64,000 bases of DNA from Halalkaliarchaeum desulfuricum (GTDB lineage: Archaea; Halobacteriota; Halobacteria; Halobacteriales; Haloferacaceae): positions 682,001-746,000 of the forward strand of contig NZ_CP025066.1 in assembly GCF_002952775.1 (NCBI RefSeq), written 5' to 3'. The first letter of the stretch is position 1. Every line of letters starts with the position of its first letter. The position numbers and the translations under genes were made by a program. The notes below the pieces were generated by a model. The model ran no database searches and was not told where the DNA came from. It saw nothing but the letters and a program-made list of their open reading frames with translations. Below are positions 25,846-33,990 of this stretch, piece after piece.

Positions 25846-26503
25846 AACAGCAGTCGGCTATATCCGGCTCTCCCAAGACGGAAAGTCACTGGAGCGGCAG
25901 CGCGACGACGTAGAGGAGTACGCCGACGAAAACGACCTCAACCTCGTGGAGGTGTATAACGAAGGGCGACGCGCATCCGGCTTCGATTCCGATCGCCCGG
26001 AGTACCAGGCGCTGCTGGAGGACGCCAATAGCGGCGACGTCGCCGCCGTGGTCGTTCCGAACCTCTCCCGTCTCTCTCGGGACCGGAAGGAACGTCTTCG
26101 CCTCCTACTGGACCTCGACAATATCGGTGTGGAGCTACACTCGCACGAGCTCGGGCGCGCCGTTGACCTCGACGACGACTGGGAGCTCGTCCAGCAGTCG
26201 ATCAAGGCAACCACCGACGACGTCGAGAAGCGCAGGGAGATCAAGCGGTCGAAACGGGCCACGAAGGAACGTCTGGAGAACGGTTTCGACCACGGACGTC
26301 CACCCTTCGGCCTCCAGTTCGACGACGCCGGCGAGTACTGGGTCCCGGGTGAAGACTTCGACACTGCGCTGGATGTCGTCTCTCTCCGTGAGGACGGGTT
26401 CTCGTGGCGGAAGATCGCGGAAGAGACTGGTGTGAACAAGGATACTGCGCGGCGGATATGGCAGAGAAAGGACCGCTACCTGCAGGAGGTTGAGACGGCA
26501 TGA
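25838..26503 (+). CDS. Small serine recombinase (resolvase)
   Basis: 221 residues. The resolvase N-terminal domain begins GYIRLSQDG with the catalytic serine at S12, followed by LERQRDDVEEYA and the VPNLSRLSRDRKERL arginine-rich motif. The C-terminal HTH reads SWRKIAEETGVNKDTARRIW. It is shorter than large phage integrases and matches resolvase/invertase-size proteins common on halophile mobile elements. The start at 25838 overlaps the AbrB-like gene; an upstream Met in the same frame (25643) would lie inside that gene. No inverted terminal repeats were found around it, so the element it serves is not delimited. Confidence 0.88.
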   Translation: MSETAVGYIRLSQDGKSLERQRDDVEEYADENDLNLVEVYNEGRRASGFDSDRPEYQALLEDANSGDVAAVVVPNLSRLSRDRKERLRLLLDLDNIGVELHSHELGRAVDLDDDWELVQQSIKATTDDVEKRREIKRSKRATKERLENGFDHGRPPFGLQFDDAGEYWVPGEDFDTALDVVSLREDGFSWRKIAEETGVNKDTARRIWQRKDRYLQEVETA

Positions 26504-26589
26504 CTGACGACACAAAAGACGAACTGGGAGATTACCGGAAATACGTTCGAAGCGAGAGCAAAGAGGAAGATGAAACTCTGGTTCGTTGA
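26500..26589 (+). pseudogene. Truncated 29-residue frame after the recombinase
   Basis: Starts in an ATGA overlap with the recombinase stop and reads MTDDTKDELGDYRKYVRSES followed by KEEDETLVR and TGA. It looks like the N-terminus of a longer acidic protein cut by an early stop. The downstream remnant at 26596-26810 has compatible composition but is in a different frame, which suggests decay of one original gene. Confidence 0.45.
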
Positions 26590-26595
26590 GGCTAA

Positions 26596-26810
26596 CATCG
26601 AGCCAGCTTTCGACAGTATCGTCGGCAGTTCCGAGAAGAAGAGGAGAATCCCTTCTCCGGTGATGAACTCGACGACCACCTTCAGTACGTCGAGTTACTC
26701 GTGGATGCGTCGGAGCAAGGACCCGAGGTATCTCCAGTAGACCCTGACGATCCGGAGGTCTTGTTCAACCATGACTCCGATATCTCTCTCGAATCTCAGC
26801 CGAGATGGTG
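26596..26810 (+). pseudogene. Gene remnant without a start codon
   Basis: An open frame from after a TAA to a TGA reads as a haloarchaeal acidic protein (FREEEENPFSGDELDDHLQY followed by VELLVDASEQGPEVSPVDPDDPEVL) but has no Met, GTG or TTG near its start. It is probably the frameshifted continuation of the 29-residue frame upstream. A further 28-codon frame at 26771-26857 in another phase (ending FKEAIRELEAQRK) may be its original C-terminus. Both are decayed. Confidence 0.45.
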
Positions 26811-27004
26811 AGCGGTTTAAAGAAGCGATTCGGGAGCTCGAAGCACAGCGGAAATAAGACGAGAAACACCTCTGCACTTGGGTAGTGGTTCCTGCCCCCC
26901 GCAACGCTTTTCATTGTAAAGGTTGTAAGGATTAAACACGAAGCTCTAAAAATGGCGTCCGGGTGGCACCGACCGTCAGAAAAAGAGTTCGTCCCTCTCC
27001 CCGA

Positions 27005-27063
27005 ATAACAGGTTCACCGGATAATGGGTTCACGCCTGCTAAAACGGGGATGACATCGTGAAC
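27005..27063. promoter_or_regulatory. Operator-like direct repeats ahead of the toxin-antitoxin pair
   Basis: ATAACAGGTTCAC (27005-27017) and ATAATGGGTTCAC (27021-27033) match at 11 of 13 positions and start 16 bp apart. An inverted GTGAAC follows at 27058-27063, 18 bp before the antitoxin ATG. Toxin-antitoxin operons usually bind their own promoter, so this is a plausible operator set. Confidence 0.4.
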
Positions 27064-27080
27064 ACAAACACGCAATCGCC

Positions 27081-27278
27081 ATGTCACAAGCAAACAAGCG
27101 AATTCCAGTCACCGAGGAACGATGGCGCGAACTAAACGAACTCAAACAAGCGGGACAGACCTACGACGAGCTTCTGAAGGAGCTTATTCAGGAGCGGAAC
27201 CGGCGTCAGCTCGCGGAACGCGCACGTCGCGTGGAAGAAGCCGACGAGGAAGAGTTGACGCCACTCGATGAGCTATAG
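27081..27278 (+). CDS. Antitoxin of a RelBE/ParDE-type pair
   Basis: 65 residues, helical and charged: RIPVTEERWRELNELKQAGQ followed by TYDELLKELIQERNRRQLAER. This is the haloarchaeal VapB/RelB-like ribbon-helix-helix arrangement with an acidic tail that would bind the toxin. The toxin gene starts 11 bp before this gene's stop, the usual translational coupling. An autoregulatory role is known for the family; the direct repeats upstream fit. Confidence 0.82.
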   Translation: MSQANKRIPVTEERWRELNELKQAGQTYDELLKELIQERNRRQLAERARRVEEADEEELTPLDEL

Positions 27279-27561
27279 CATCCTTCTTTCCGAGGAAGCG
27301 CAGGAATACTACCAGAGCCTCGACGACAAGAGCCAGCGGATCGTCAAGCAGAACCTTCAGAAACTGGAGGCAGAGCCGTACCCGAAACCGGGTGCCGGCT
27401 CAGGCGACCGTGAGAAGCTTGTGGTCGAGGGCGAGGAGATGTACCGTCTCCATATAGGGCGAACCCACACCGCCTTCTACAAAATCCGCGAGGACAAGGA
27501 GCAGGTGAGGATCGTCGATATCCTCACTATCGACGAAGCGCACGACCGATACGGTTTCTGA
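27268..27561 (+). CDS. RelE/ParE-family toxin
   Basis: 97 residues. It has the RelE/ParE fold signature: SILLSEEAQEYYQSLDDKSQRIVKQNLQKLEAEPYPK, then the beta hairpin EMYRLHIGRTHTAFYKIREDKEQVRIVDILTIDEAHDRYGF. Y/R/H residues near the C-terminus suit an mRNA-interferase or gyrase-type toxin; which of the two is not decidable. Expressed from the operon with the antitoxin. Such pairs are typical in halophile islands. Confidence 0.85.
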   Translation: MSYSILLSEEAQEYYQSLDDKSQRIVKQNLQKLEAEPYPKPGAGSGDREKLVVEGEEMYRLHIGRTHTAFYKIREDKEQVRIVDILTIDEAHDRYGF

Positions 27562-27668
27562 ACACGCACATTTGTATTTGCGACCGAGAGAGGATGGTGA
27601 ATGTGGTTGTCAGCGGTACATAGAATCAGGAAGCTCAATCTTATTAGACTGTGAACGTCCCGTTGGTT

Positions 27669-28121
27669 ATGGGCCCTCCAGACACCATTGCTCCTCTCAC
27701 AAAAGACCATCACTACACCGAACCGATCAGAATAGAACATACCCGCTTCGGGATCGAACGATTCTTCCATCGAGTACCGTTGGACTGGTTTCTCGTACTC
27801 TCCGGTGAGATTGATGCCTGGAGTTATGAATTCTTCCTAGAAAACAGGGACCTTTTCGAGGATGATTATTCAGTGGTAGGTGTAGACATTGATTACGACG
27901 TAGACCGTAATCCCGACGGTACTGGGAAACCGTTTCATGTTCTATTCTGTGATTCTGAAGGGGAAGAACGGAAATGTTACCCCCGTACGCATTACCTCCT
28001 TTGGCTCCTAGAATACGACGAGAACACTTACGAAGTGGTAGTAGTGGAGCCAACTGATGAACGTGCTGAGGTTGTCGTTGCTATCCAAGAACGGCTACCC
28101 CACGTCCCAGATCACGCGTAG
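27669..28121 (+). CDS. Hypothetical protein, 150 residues
   Basis: Clear coding frame with acidic, aromatic-rich sequence (RFGIERFFHRVPLDWFLVLSG, YSVVGVDIDYDVDRNPDG, HYLLWLLEYDENTYEVVVVEPTDERAEVVVAIQERL). No motif I recognise. The start ATG at 27669 has an AT-rich TTATTAG about 30 bp upstream, better than the GTG 18 bp earlier. Lone gene between the toxin-antitoxin pair and the cyclase gene. Confidence 0.6.
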   Translation: MGPPDTIAPLTKDHHYTEPIRIEHTRFGIERFFHRVPLDWFLVLSGEIDAWSYEFFLENRDLFEDDYSVVGVDIDYDVDRNPDGTGKPFHVLFCDSEGEERKCYPRTHYLLWLLEYDENTYEVVVVEPTDERAEVVVAIQERLPHVPDHA

Positions 28122-28451
28122 ACTCACTGGACGGGTGAAACTGCTCTGTGGAAATCCCCTCCTTCAGACATAGTCTCACCTGAACTAACCGGTTGATGAG
28201 AATTGCGTATTGAGTGGCGATGTTTCTACCAGCTCAAGGAGGTGTCCCGATAGTCGTACGAGATACGGGGTAGTGTACGGCAATGTCTGAGAGCCAGCCA
28301 TGACGGAATATAATGAGAAGCGACAAGTCAGTGAGCGAGTTCGTTGGATATGTTGGCAAACGCACGCCTCCATCCCGACGAGCTACAGCTGTACTTTCAC
28401 CACGCTTCGCGTAACTATACAAACCTCCAATAAGTAACATCAGAGAACAGA
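28122..28451. other. Intergenic region ahead of the cyclase operon
   Basis: 330 bp with no supported frame. It must contain the promoter of the cyclase/effector pair. An AT-rich stretch ACTATACAAACC near 28415-28426, about 30 bp ahead of the ATG at 28452, is the best TATA candidate. Confidence 0.45.
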
Positions 28452-29204
28452 ATGCCGGATTTCTCGGACTCTCACCAAGAGGAAATCATCGAACGAATTG
28501 GGGAGAGAGCAGAGACCGTCGAAGAACGACTTGAAGATATTCCCCGGGGCCGAACTAATCCTTCATTAGGAGATCTCACAATCCATTCTGCGAAAAAATA
28601 TCGTCTCGGGATTGTTTTCGTCGATATCAACGACTTCAGCAACTACATGAGTAGAAATGACGACGAGGATACGCTGTTTATGCTGAACTTATTCATCCCC
28701 GAGATCATGGAACTGGTCCGTGATTTCGATGGAAAGCTTGAGAAGAACACAGGAGACGGCATTCTCGCGTATTTCGGTGCAGGTGAAGATGATGGAGATG
28801 CGGTCGAAACACTACTAGAGTACATCGCTACCGTCAAATGGGCGTTGAAGTACCATGTCAATCCGAAACTGGAGGACAACGACGTTGAGACGATATCGAT
28901 CAGCACCGGGTCAGCGTACGACACAGTCTACATCTCACGCATCGGTGCTCACAGCGGCAACCAGCGGATGAACCGATTAACAGCAGTTTCAACTGGTGCG
29001 AATGTCGCGTCAGACCTTGAAGCGATGGCAGGAAAAGACCAGCATTACGTGAACGATGGCGTCTACGAGTATTCAGATGACGAGAACGGGTGGGGGCAAT
29101 ACGTGAAACATGTTGGTGAGCACAATGGATATACCTGGGGTAGTCCGCTGAAAGGGCACGACACCGCCCAGTACTACAAATTCACCGGGATTTGGCAAGA
29201 GTAA
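28452..29204 (+). CDS. pycC: Class III nucleotidyl cyclase, Pycsar-type (PycC-like)
   Basis: 250 residues. The catalytic fold is clear: GIVFVDINDFSNYM with the first metal-binding Asp at D58, KNTGDGILAYFG with the second at D102, and TAVSTGANVASDLEAMA, where N184 fills the conserved Asn position. The Arg usually four residues on (N-x3-R) reads D188 in my hand alignment. The helical 45-residue N-terminus replaces sensor domains, so this is a lone soluble cyclase as in Pycsar loci, where phage infection triggers cCMP or cUMP synthesis. The gene is followed 3 bp later by a Pycsar-effector-type membrane protein. Base specificity cannot be read from the sequence. Confidence 0.82.
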   Translation: MPDFSDSHQEEIIERIGERAETVEERLEDIPRGRTNPSLGDLTIHSAKKYRLGIVFVDINDFSNYMSRNDDEDTLFMLNLFIPEIMELVRDFDGKLEKNTGDGILAYFGAGEDDGDAVETLLEYIATVKWALKYHVNPKLEDNDVETISISTGSAYDTVYISRIGAHSGNQRMNRLTAVSTGANVASDLEAMAGKDQHYVNDGVYEYSDDENGWGQYVKHVGEHNGYTWGSPLKGHDTAQYYKFTGIWQE

Positions 29205-29207
29205 CCT

Positions 29208-29687
29208 ATGCCGTCACCGCCCACTGACTTTTCGGCGCAAACACTCTCTCATCTGAATGAGTACATCAAATTTGCTGATCAGAAAGCGTCTGTCCTCCTA
29301 ACAGGGCAGTTAGCATTTCTCGGGCTGTTCGTTACCGTCCTTGACGGAAACTGGGCTGGGGCCGATGTCGAGTTCAAGATTCTCGCGGCGATGACGATCG
29401 GGGCTACCTTACTCGCAGGGGTGTTCGCAGGCTGGGTGATTTACCCGCAGACAGAGCCTTCTGGCGGGGCTTTGCTATTTTGGGAGAACATCAATGCGAA
29501 ATGTCTTGATGATTACGAGTCTGAGATCAAGGGTTTGGACGAGGATGCAATGTTAGGAGAGTTGATTGAGGAGAATTACTTGTTAGCGGAAGTCGCATCG
29601 AATAAATATTGGCGTTTGAAGGTTTCCTTGGTTTCGACAGCAGGGATTGTGTTTTTCGCTACACTATCTATGGTTTCCCTGTTCTAG
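29208..29687 (+). CDS. pycTM: Pycsar effector-type three-helix membrane protein (PycTM-like)
   Basis: 159 residues. The family opening LSHLNEYIKFADQKASVLLT leads into a first membrane segment (about 27-45). A second (about 57-79, LAAMTIGATLLAGVFAGWVIY) and a third at the C-terminus (about 139-159) follow, with NKYWRLKVSLVSTAGIVFF at the end typical of the PycTM/DUF5706 group. Known effectors of this type bind a cyclic pyrimidine nucleotide and damage the membrane, causing death or dormancy of infected cells. It follows the cyclase by 3 bp, so the two form one operon. Confidence 0.82.
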   Translation: MPSPPTDFSAQTLSHLNEYIKFADQKASVLLTGQLAFLGLFVTVLDGNWAGADVEFKILAAMTIGATLLAGVFAGWVIYPQTEPSGGALLFWENINAKCLDDYESEIKGLDEDAMLGELIEENYLLAEVASNKYWRLKVSLVSTAGIVFFATLSMVSLF

Positions 29688-29840
29688 CTTGGGTGAGTGT
29701 ATCCCTGTAGAGTTTCGCCGTCAGACCCGAATTTGTCAACGATTGCAGCCAGTGGCCGGTGTAGTGCGTGTGACCGCATTTCCTCTTCGAGATGATTATA
29801 CAGGTATGCAAGACCCAACAGACGAGTACTGCTAATCCTT
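29684..29840 (-). pseudogene. C-terminal gene remnant on the minus strand
   Basis: The leftward frame STRLLGLAYLYNHLEEEMRS followed by HALHRPLAAIVDKFGSDGET and ending QGYTHPS with a TAG at 29684-29686 reads as a genuine helical protein end, but nothing convincing continues upstream past about 29840. It overlaps the effector gene's stop codon tail to tail. It is probably the surviving 3' end of a lost gene. I cannot name the family. Confidence 0.35.
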
Positions 29841-30370
29841 CCGACAATGGACGGTGTTGTGTGGAGGACTCGGTGCGCTGTGTGTCGCAATTAGCATCAA
29901 TATGCTTTGTTGAATCTGCTCTATTGACTCTAATGACGGCACGGGGATCACGACACCAGAAGGAGCAATTATTTTGCTCTTCGCCGTGGCTGTGTTGATC
30001 AATCTACTCAAAGATGTCTACCTTCCTACCTCTCAACCGAGAATACTTTTCAGAATGCTACCGACAGCGATACTGAACTGACCGTATCGTGATCCGATCC
30101 CGACGCATCCCACGGATTCAACAGAGCAAAATAGACTATTCTGAGATAGACTATTCAGAAGAGTTGTATCTGAGCACAAAAACGTGCGACTCTGTTCAAT
30201 CTCGAAGAGGTCACGACACACGCAAAGGGTGGAACCAACCGCCAAAAAGGTGAGAAAGGCTCGATAGCCGATGCTCAGCGCCGAACTAGTCTCGTAACGG
30301 GTAAGCCGACTTCAATAAAAACGGCGTAAGAACGTCCAGAACGCGGGATTGCGTTCTATAAATGTTCTAT
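29688..30370. other. Decayed region between the island and secY
   Basis: No intact gene. It holds the leftward remnant above and a rightward remnant at about 29845-30080. Positions 30080-30370 show no coding content; the 3' end of the SecY transcript must lie here, and no clear hairpin-type terminator was found. Confidence 0.5.
29845..30080 (+). pseudogene. Broken membrane-protein gene
   Basis: WTVLCGGLGALCVAISINML is followed by a stop. A second frame then reads SNDGTGITTPEGAIILLFAV followed by AVLINLLKDVYLP and ends ILFRMLPTAILN with TGA near 30080. Both pieces are hydrophobic with a haloarchaeal loop between, as in one two-helix protein broken by a frameshift and stop. It has no start codon in frame. 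Confidence 0.4.
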
Positions 30371-31837
30371 TTATTGGCCGAACATCTGGCGCATCATCGG
30401 ATGCATCTCCATCAACTGCTCTTCGGCGATCTCCTCGTACAGCTTGTACGTGATCGAGACCGCCAGCAGCAGCCCGGTTCCGGAGACACCCCCGATGGTG
30501 CCCAGCATGTTCGCCATCACCGCCAGGAAGCCGACCAGCGCGCCGCCGATGACCGTCACCTGCGGGATGTATCGCTCCATCACCTTCTCTACGACCTGCG
30601 GATTCCGACGGAAGCCGGGGATCTGCATTCCGGAGTTTTGAATCTGTTTGGCCGTCGCCTCCGGCCCCATGCCGGTGGTCTCGACCCAGAAGATCGCGAA
30701 GATCGCGCCGCCGATCACCATGAAGGTGAGGTCGATCGCGACACGGCTGGCGATCATCCACGGCTCCGCGGCAGTCTCGCCGAGGAACCACATCCACTCC
30801 TCGCGCGTCTGGATCGGGTTCGTGTAGTAGAAGAACCCGGAGATCGGCTGCCCCTGATCCCCGTAGACGCCCAGCCACTCGGGCATTCCCGGCCACTGGG
30901 AGTTGAGAATCTGCCCGAAGAACTGGATGTTCGCCTGCAGCGCCCGAACGAGTATCATCGGCAGGACTGACGCGTAGATTAGTTTCACTGGGAACCGCCC
31001 GCGGGCGCCCTTCACCCGTGCGTGTGACAGCGGGATCTCGACGCGAACCGACTCCGCATACACGACGATCCCAAAGATGAATAGCGTCGTGAATATCGCG
31101 AGGATCTCACCCGGTTCGAACAGCAGGGCAAACAGCCCCTCCGTCGTGAACGGGGAGCCGAGCGTCGTCTCGCCGAAGATGATTCCATACCAGCTCGCGA
31201 AGAAGCCCGTAGCGCCCAGTCCTCCCCAGCTGAAGAATCCGCCGACGAGCTGCTGACTCACGCTGGCGATAATGAACAGCCCGACGCCGGAGCCGACGCC
31301 CCACTTGCTCACGACCTCGTCCATGAACAAAATGAGGACGCCGCCCACGAACACTTGCAGGAACACCAGCGTGTCGATGACACCGATGCTGACGCCGAGT
31401 GCTTGCGCCACGGCGGGATCCGACGGAAGGAACTCGCCGGTAAACACCATTGGCGCTGCCGTCATCGCCGTGACGACGATGACGAGCAACTTCTGGAGCC
31501 CCTGGTACAGTATCTGGTCGCGGGGGTCGTTCGTGTCGAGTCCGAGCAGGTTGGCGCCGCCCAGCAGCTGCAGCACGATGGACGCGGTGACGATCGGACC
31601 GATCCCCACCTGCATCAGCGATCCGTGTTCGCCCGCCAGGATCGAGCGGAACTGCCCGAAGAAGTCCGTCCCCTCACCCGCAGCGAGCCCGAACGGGTTG
31701 ATGTTGGTGAGGAAGAAGTAGACGATGAGGATCACGGCTGTCCACATCAGCTTCCGCTTGAACGGGACGTGTCCCTCGGGCCGGTCGATCGAGGGCATCC
31801 GCGTCAGGACTGGTTCGGCGGCCTCCTTCCAGCTCAT
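30371..31837 (-). CDS. secY: Preprotein translocase subunit SecY
   Basis: 488 residues with about ten membrane segments. It has the archaeal SecY N-terminus (GHVPFKRKLMWTAVILIVYFFLTNINPFG), LLGLDTNDPRDQILYQGLQKLL, and the cytoplasmic loop VRVEIPLSHARVKGARGRFPVKLIYASVLP that docks on the ribosome. It forms the protein-conducting channel with SecE and Sec61-beta. It is the last gene of the ribosomal superoperon and starts 3 bp after L15 ends. In most haloarchaea an adenylate kinase gene follows it; here the defence island does. Confidence 0.97.
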   Translation of the reverse strand: MSWKEAAEPVLTRMPSIDRPEGHVPFKRKLMWTAVILIVYFFLTNINPFGLAAGEGTDFFGQFRSILAGEHGSLMQVGIGPIVTASIVLQLLGGANLLGLDTNDPRDQILYQGLQKLLVIVVTAMTAAPMVFTGEFLPSDPAVAQALGVSIGVIDTLVFLQVFVGGVLILFMDEVVSKWGVGSGVGLFIIASVSQQLVGGFFSWGGLGATGFFASWYGIIFGETTLGSPFTTEGLFALLFEPGEILAIFTTLFIFGIVVYAESVRVEIPLSHARVKGARGRFPVKLIYASVLPMILVRALQANIQFFGQILNSQWPGMPEWLGVYGDQGQPISGFFYYTNPIQTREEWMWFLGETAAEPWMIASRVAIDLTFMVIGGAIFAIFWVETTGMGPEATAKQIQNSGMQIPGFRRNPQVVEKVMERYIPQVTVIGGALVGFLAVMANMLGTIGGVSGTGLLLAVSITYKLYEEIAEEQLMEMHPMMRQMFGQ

Positions 31838-31840
31838 GCG

Positions 31841-32332
31841 TTACGATTCGTCCGTGTCTTCGTCGGATAGGTCTTCTGATTCTGCGGTCTCGGCACGGTC
31901 GGAGAGGATCGCCTCCCCGCCGCCTTCCTCGAGGAGTTCGACGGCGCCGGCGGTGAACGCGTCGGCGGTGACGTGCAGCTCGTTGCGCACCTGACCGCCG
32001 CCCAGCACCTTCACGACGTCGGCGTCGTAGCCGTCCTCGGCCACGTCGCGCGCGTCGATGACGTAGGCGTCCCCGTCGCGGTCCGCCACCCCGTCGGCGG
32101 CGAACAGCGTCGCGTCCTCGTCGAGTTTCCGGACACGCACCTCGACGACGTCGTCCGTGACGTCGTCCGGGCGAGTGAAGCCGTGCTTGCCCAGCGGCTC
32201 GTAGTTGTGGAACTCGTGTTTGTCCCGGCCGGCCGCGCCGCGGCCACCCCGGTTCCCGGCGCCGCGCCGGTTCTTCTGTGAGCCGCCGCCGTGCGTTCGG
32301 GAGCCCCGCTGGCGTTTCTTTTTGTCCGTCAT
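31841..32332 (-). CDS. rpl15: Ribosomal protein uL15
   Basis: 163 residues. Glycine/arginine-rich N-terminus (RGSRTHGGGSQKNRRGAGNRGGRGAAG) followed by the L15 core (NYEPLGKHGFTRPDD...VVKVLGGGQVRNELHVTADAFTAGAVELLEEGGG). An acidic tail ends the protein, a halophile feature. It is a large-subunit protein near the peptidyl-transferase side. Its start makes an ATGA overlap with L30. Confidence 0.96.
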   Translation of the reverse strand: MTDKKKRQRGSRTHGGGSQKNRRGAGNRGGRGAAGRDKHEFHNYEPLGKHGFTRPDDVTDDVVEVRVRKLDEDATLFAADGVADRDGDAYVIDARDVAEDGYDADVVKVLGGGQVRNELHVTADAFTAGAVELLEEGGGEAILSDRAETAESEDLSDEDTDES

Positions 32333-32793
32333 CGCATCGCCTCCAGGAGCGCGTCGATCTCATCGGTCGAGTGGCGACCCAGCTGACCGCCCTCGGCGGT
32401 CGGACGCTTCAGCCCTTTGTGGCCGCCTCGCGGCGGGTGCAGACGGAGCGCGGGGGAGAGCCCCTGCTCGCGAAGCGTCGTCTCCTCCTCGACGAGCGCG
32501 GCCGCAAGCGAGTCGACGTCGTCGTAGTCGGTGTTGTCTGCGACCCACTCGTCGTCGATCGTCGCGGTGCCCTCCTCGGGCTCGCCGCGGCGCTCGAGCA
32601 ACATCGCGACCGTCTCTGCGGTCGGCTCGCCGAACGCGACGTAGTCGTTCACCTTCGTGATCATCCCGCGGTAGGAGTCGGTCTCCGGGACGAACGTGGC
32701 GTGGTTGACCCCGTGGAGGTTCAGCATCTCCAGTGTGTCCTGGATGTCGCCACTGATGTTCACTTCCCCGCGGAGCTGGACGATCGCCTGCAT
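32329..32793 (-). CDS. rpl30: Ribosomal protein uL30
   Basis: 154 residues, the long archaeal form of L30: [36 protein letters not shown] and a C-terminal extension with RLHPPRGGHKGLKRPTAEGGQLGRH. The ATG at 32793 shares a base with the S5 stop (TGATG). A GTG one codon upstream also opens the frame but is not needed. Confidence 0.95.
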   Translation of the reverse strand: MQAIVQLRGEVNISGDIQDTLEMLNLHGVNHATFVPETDSYRGMITKVNDYVAFGEPTAETVAMLLERRGEPEEGTATIDDEWVADNTDYDDVDSLAAALVEEETTLREQGLSPALRLHPPRGGHKGLKRPTAEGGQLGRHSTDEIDALLEAMR

Positions 32794-33440
32794 CACTCGC
32801 CCACCTCCACGTCTCGGTGAACTTCGCGGGCGTGCTGGGGCATCCTCGCCTGCGAGGCGTTCTCCAGGGCGTTGAACGTCGCCTTCGCGAGGTTCACCGT
32901 CGTCCGGGTGTTGCCGTTGGATTTCGTCCAGGCGTCCTGGACGCCGGCGAGTTCGAGGATGTTGCGCACCGTCTCGGCGCCCGCCAGTCCCAGCCCCTGT
33001 GGGGCGGGGATGATCTCGACGGTCACCGAGCCGGCCTTCCCCTCCGCCCTGCGTGTCAGGGAGTTCACGCCACCGGCCTGGTCCTCCCAGGAGCCGGAGC
33101 CGCGGTCCACCTCGATCACGTTCAGCTTCGCCACGTCGATCGCCTTCTGGATCGCCCCGCCGACCTGATCGTCGCGGGCCTGCGCGAAGCCGAGGTAGCC
33201 GTCGCGGTTGCCCACCGCGACGACGACCCGGAACTTCACCCGGCGCCCGGAGTCGGTCATCCGCTGGACCATGTTGATGTCCAGCACCTCGTCTTCCAGC
33301 CCCGGAAGGAGCTGATTGACGATCTCCGGCTCCTTCAGCGGGAGCCCCGTCTCGAGCGCCTGTCTCATCGACGTGACGTCGCCGTCCTGTACCTTGCGGC
33401 CGAGCCGCGTTCGCGGTTCCCAGCCCTCGTCGTTACTCAT
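32793..33440 (-). CDS. rps5: Ribosomal protein uS5
   Basis: 215 residues: [21 protein letters not shown], then the S5 dsRNA-binding domain and the second domain [28 protein letters not shown] and [40 protein letters not shown]. It takes part in decoding accuracy at the small subunit. The Met chosen overlaps the L18 stop by 8 bp; the frame stays open far upstream but reads as low-complexity there. Confidence 0.96.
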   Translation of the reverse strand: MSNDEGWEPRTRLGRKVQDGDVTSMRQALETGLPLKEPEIVNQLLPGLEDEVLDINMVQRMTDSGRRVKFRVVVAVGNRDGYLGFAQARDDQVGGAIQKAIDVAKLNVIEVDRGSGSWEDQAGGVNSLTRRAEGKAGSVTVEIIPAPQGLGLAGAETVRNILELAGVQDAWTKSNGNTRTTVNLAKATFNALENASQARMPQHAREVHRDVEVGE

Positions 33441-33990
33441 AGTCTTCCTGGATCCGTGCGAGCACCTCATCGAAGTGCTCGGGTAGTTCAGTGGCGTCGA
33501 ACTCCCCCGAATACAGCGGCTCGTCGAGCTGCTCGGCGTAGTCGGCGATGTGTTCGCCGCGGTTGCGCGACCAGTCGGCAAGCACGCTGTCGTTGTGGGG
33601 AACCTCGAGCCCCGCGTCGATTGCACCTTCCTGTACTGCAAACGTCTTGTTTCCGGGCGTCGCCGTGTTGAGCCCGATGTCGAGGACGGCCTCTTCGAGG
33701 CCGGCTTCGACCGCTCGGGCGCCGGCGAGATACCCCGTGAGATACGCGCTGGGGTGGTTCCCCGTTGGAGCCTCCCAACCGTACTCCGCCAGCTCCTCGC
33801 TGGAGGCGGCGGCATGGGTCTCGTCACCGTCCGGTCCGGGAGTGACCAGCTGCGCCCTGACGTGTCGGTTGCTCACCCGGGCGACCAGGCGAGGTTTGCC
33901 GGATTTCAGCAGGCGCAACCTCTGGTGGTAGTCGGTCCGGACCTCGCGACGACGCCGCATCGGTACTTTATACCGTGGTCCTGTTGCCAT
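33433..33990 (-). CDS. rpl18: Ribosomal protein uL18
   Basis: 185 residues. N-terminal [44 protein letters not shown] and the later [26 protein letters not shown] are the archaeal L18 pattern. It binds 5S rRNA. The gene abuts L19e by a one-base overlap. Confidence 0.96.
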   Translation of the reverse strand: MATGPRYKVPMRRRREVRTDYHQRLRLLKSGKPRLVARVSNRHVRAQLVTPGPDGDETHAAASSEELAEYGWEAPTGNHPSAYLTGYLAGARAVEAGLEEAVLDIGLNTATPGNKTFAVQEGAIDAGLEVPHNDSVLADWSRNRGEHIADYAEQLDEPLYSGEFDATELPEHFDEVLARIQEDYE

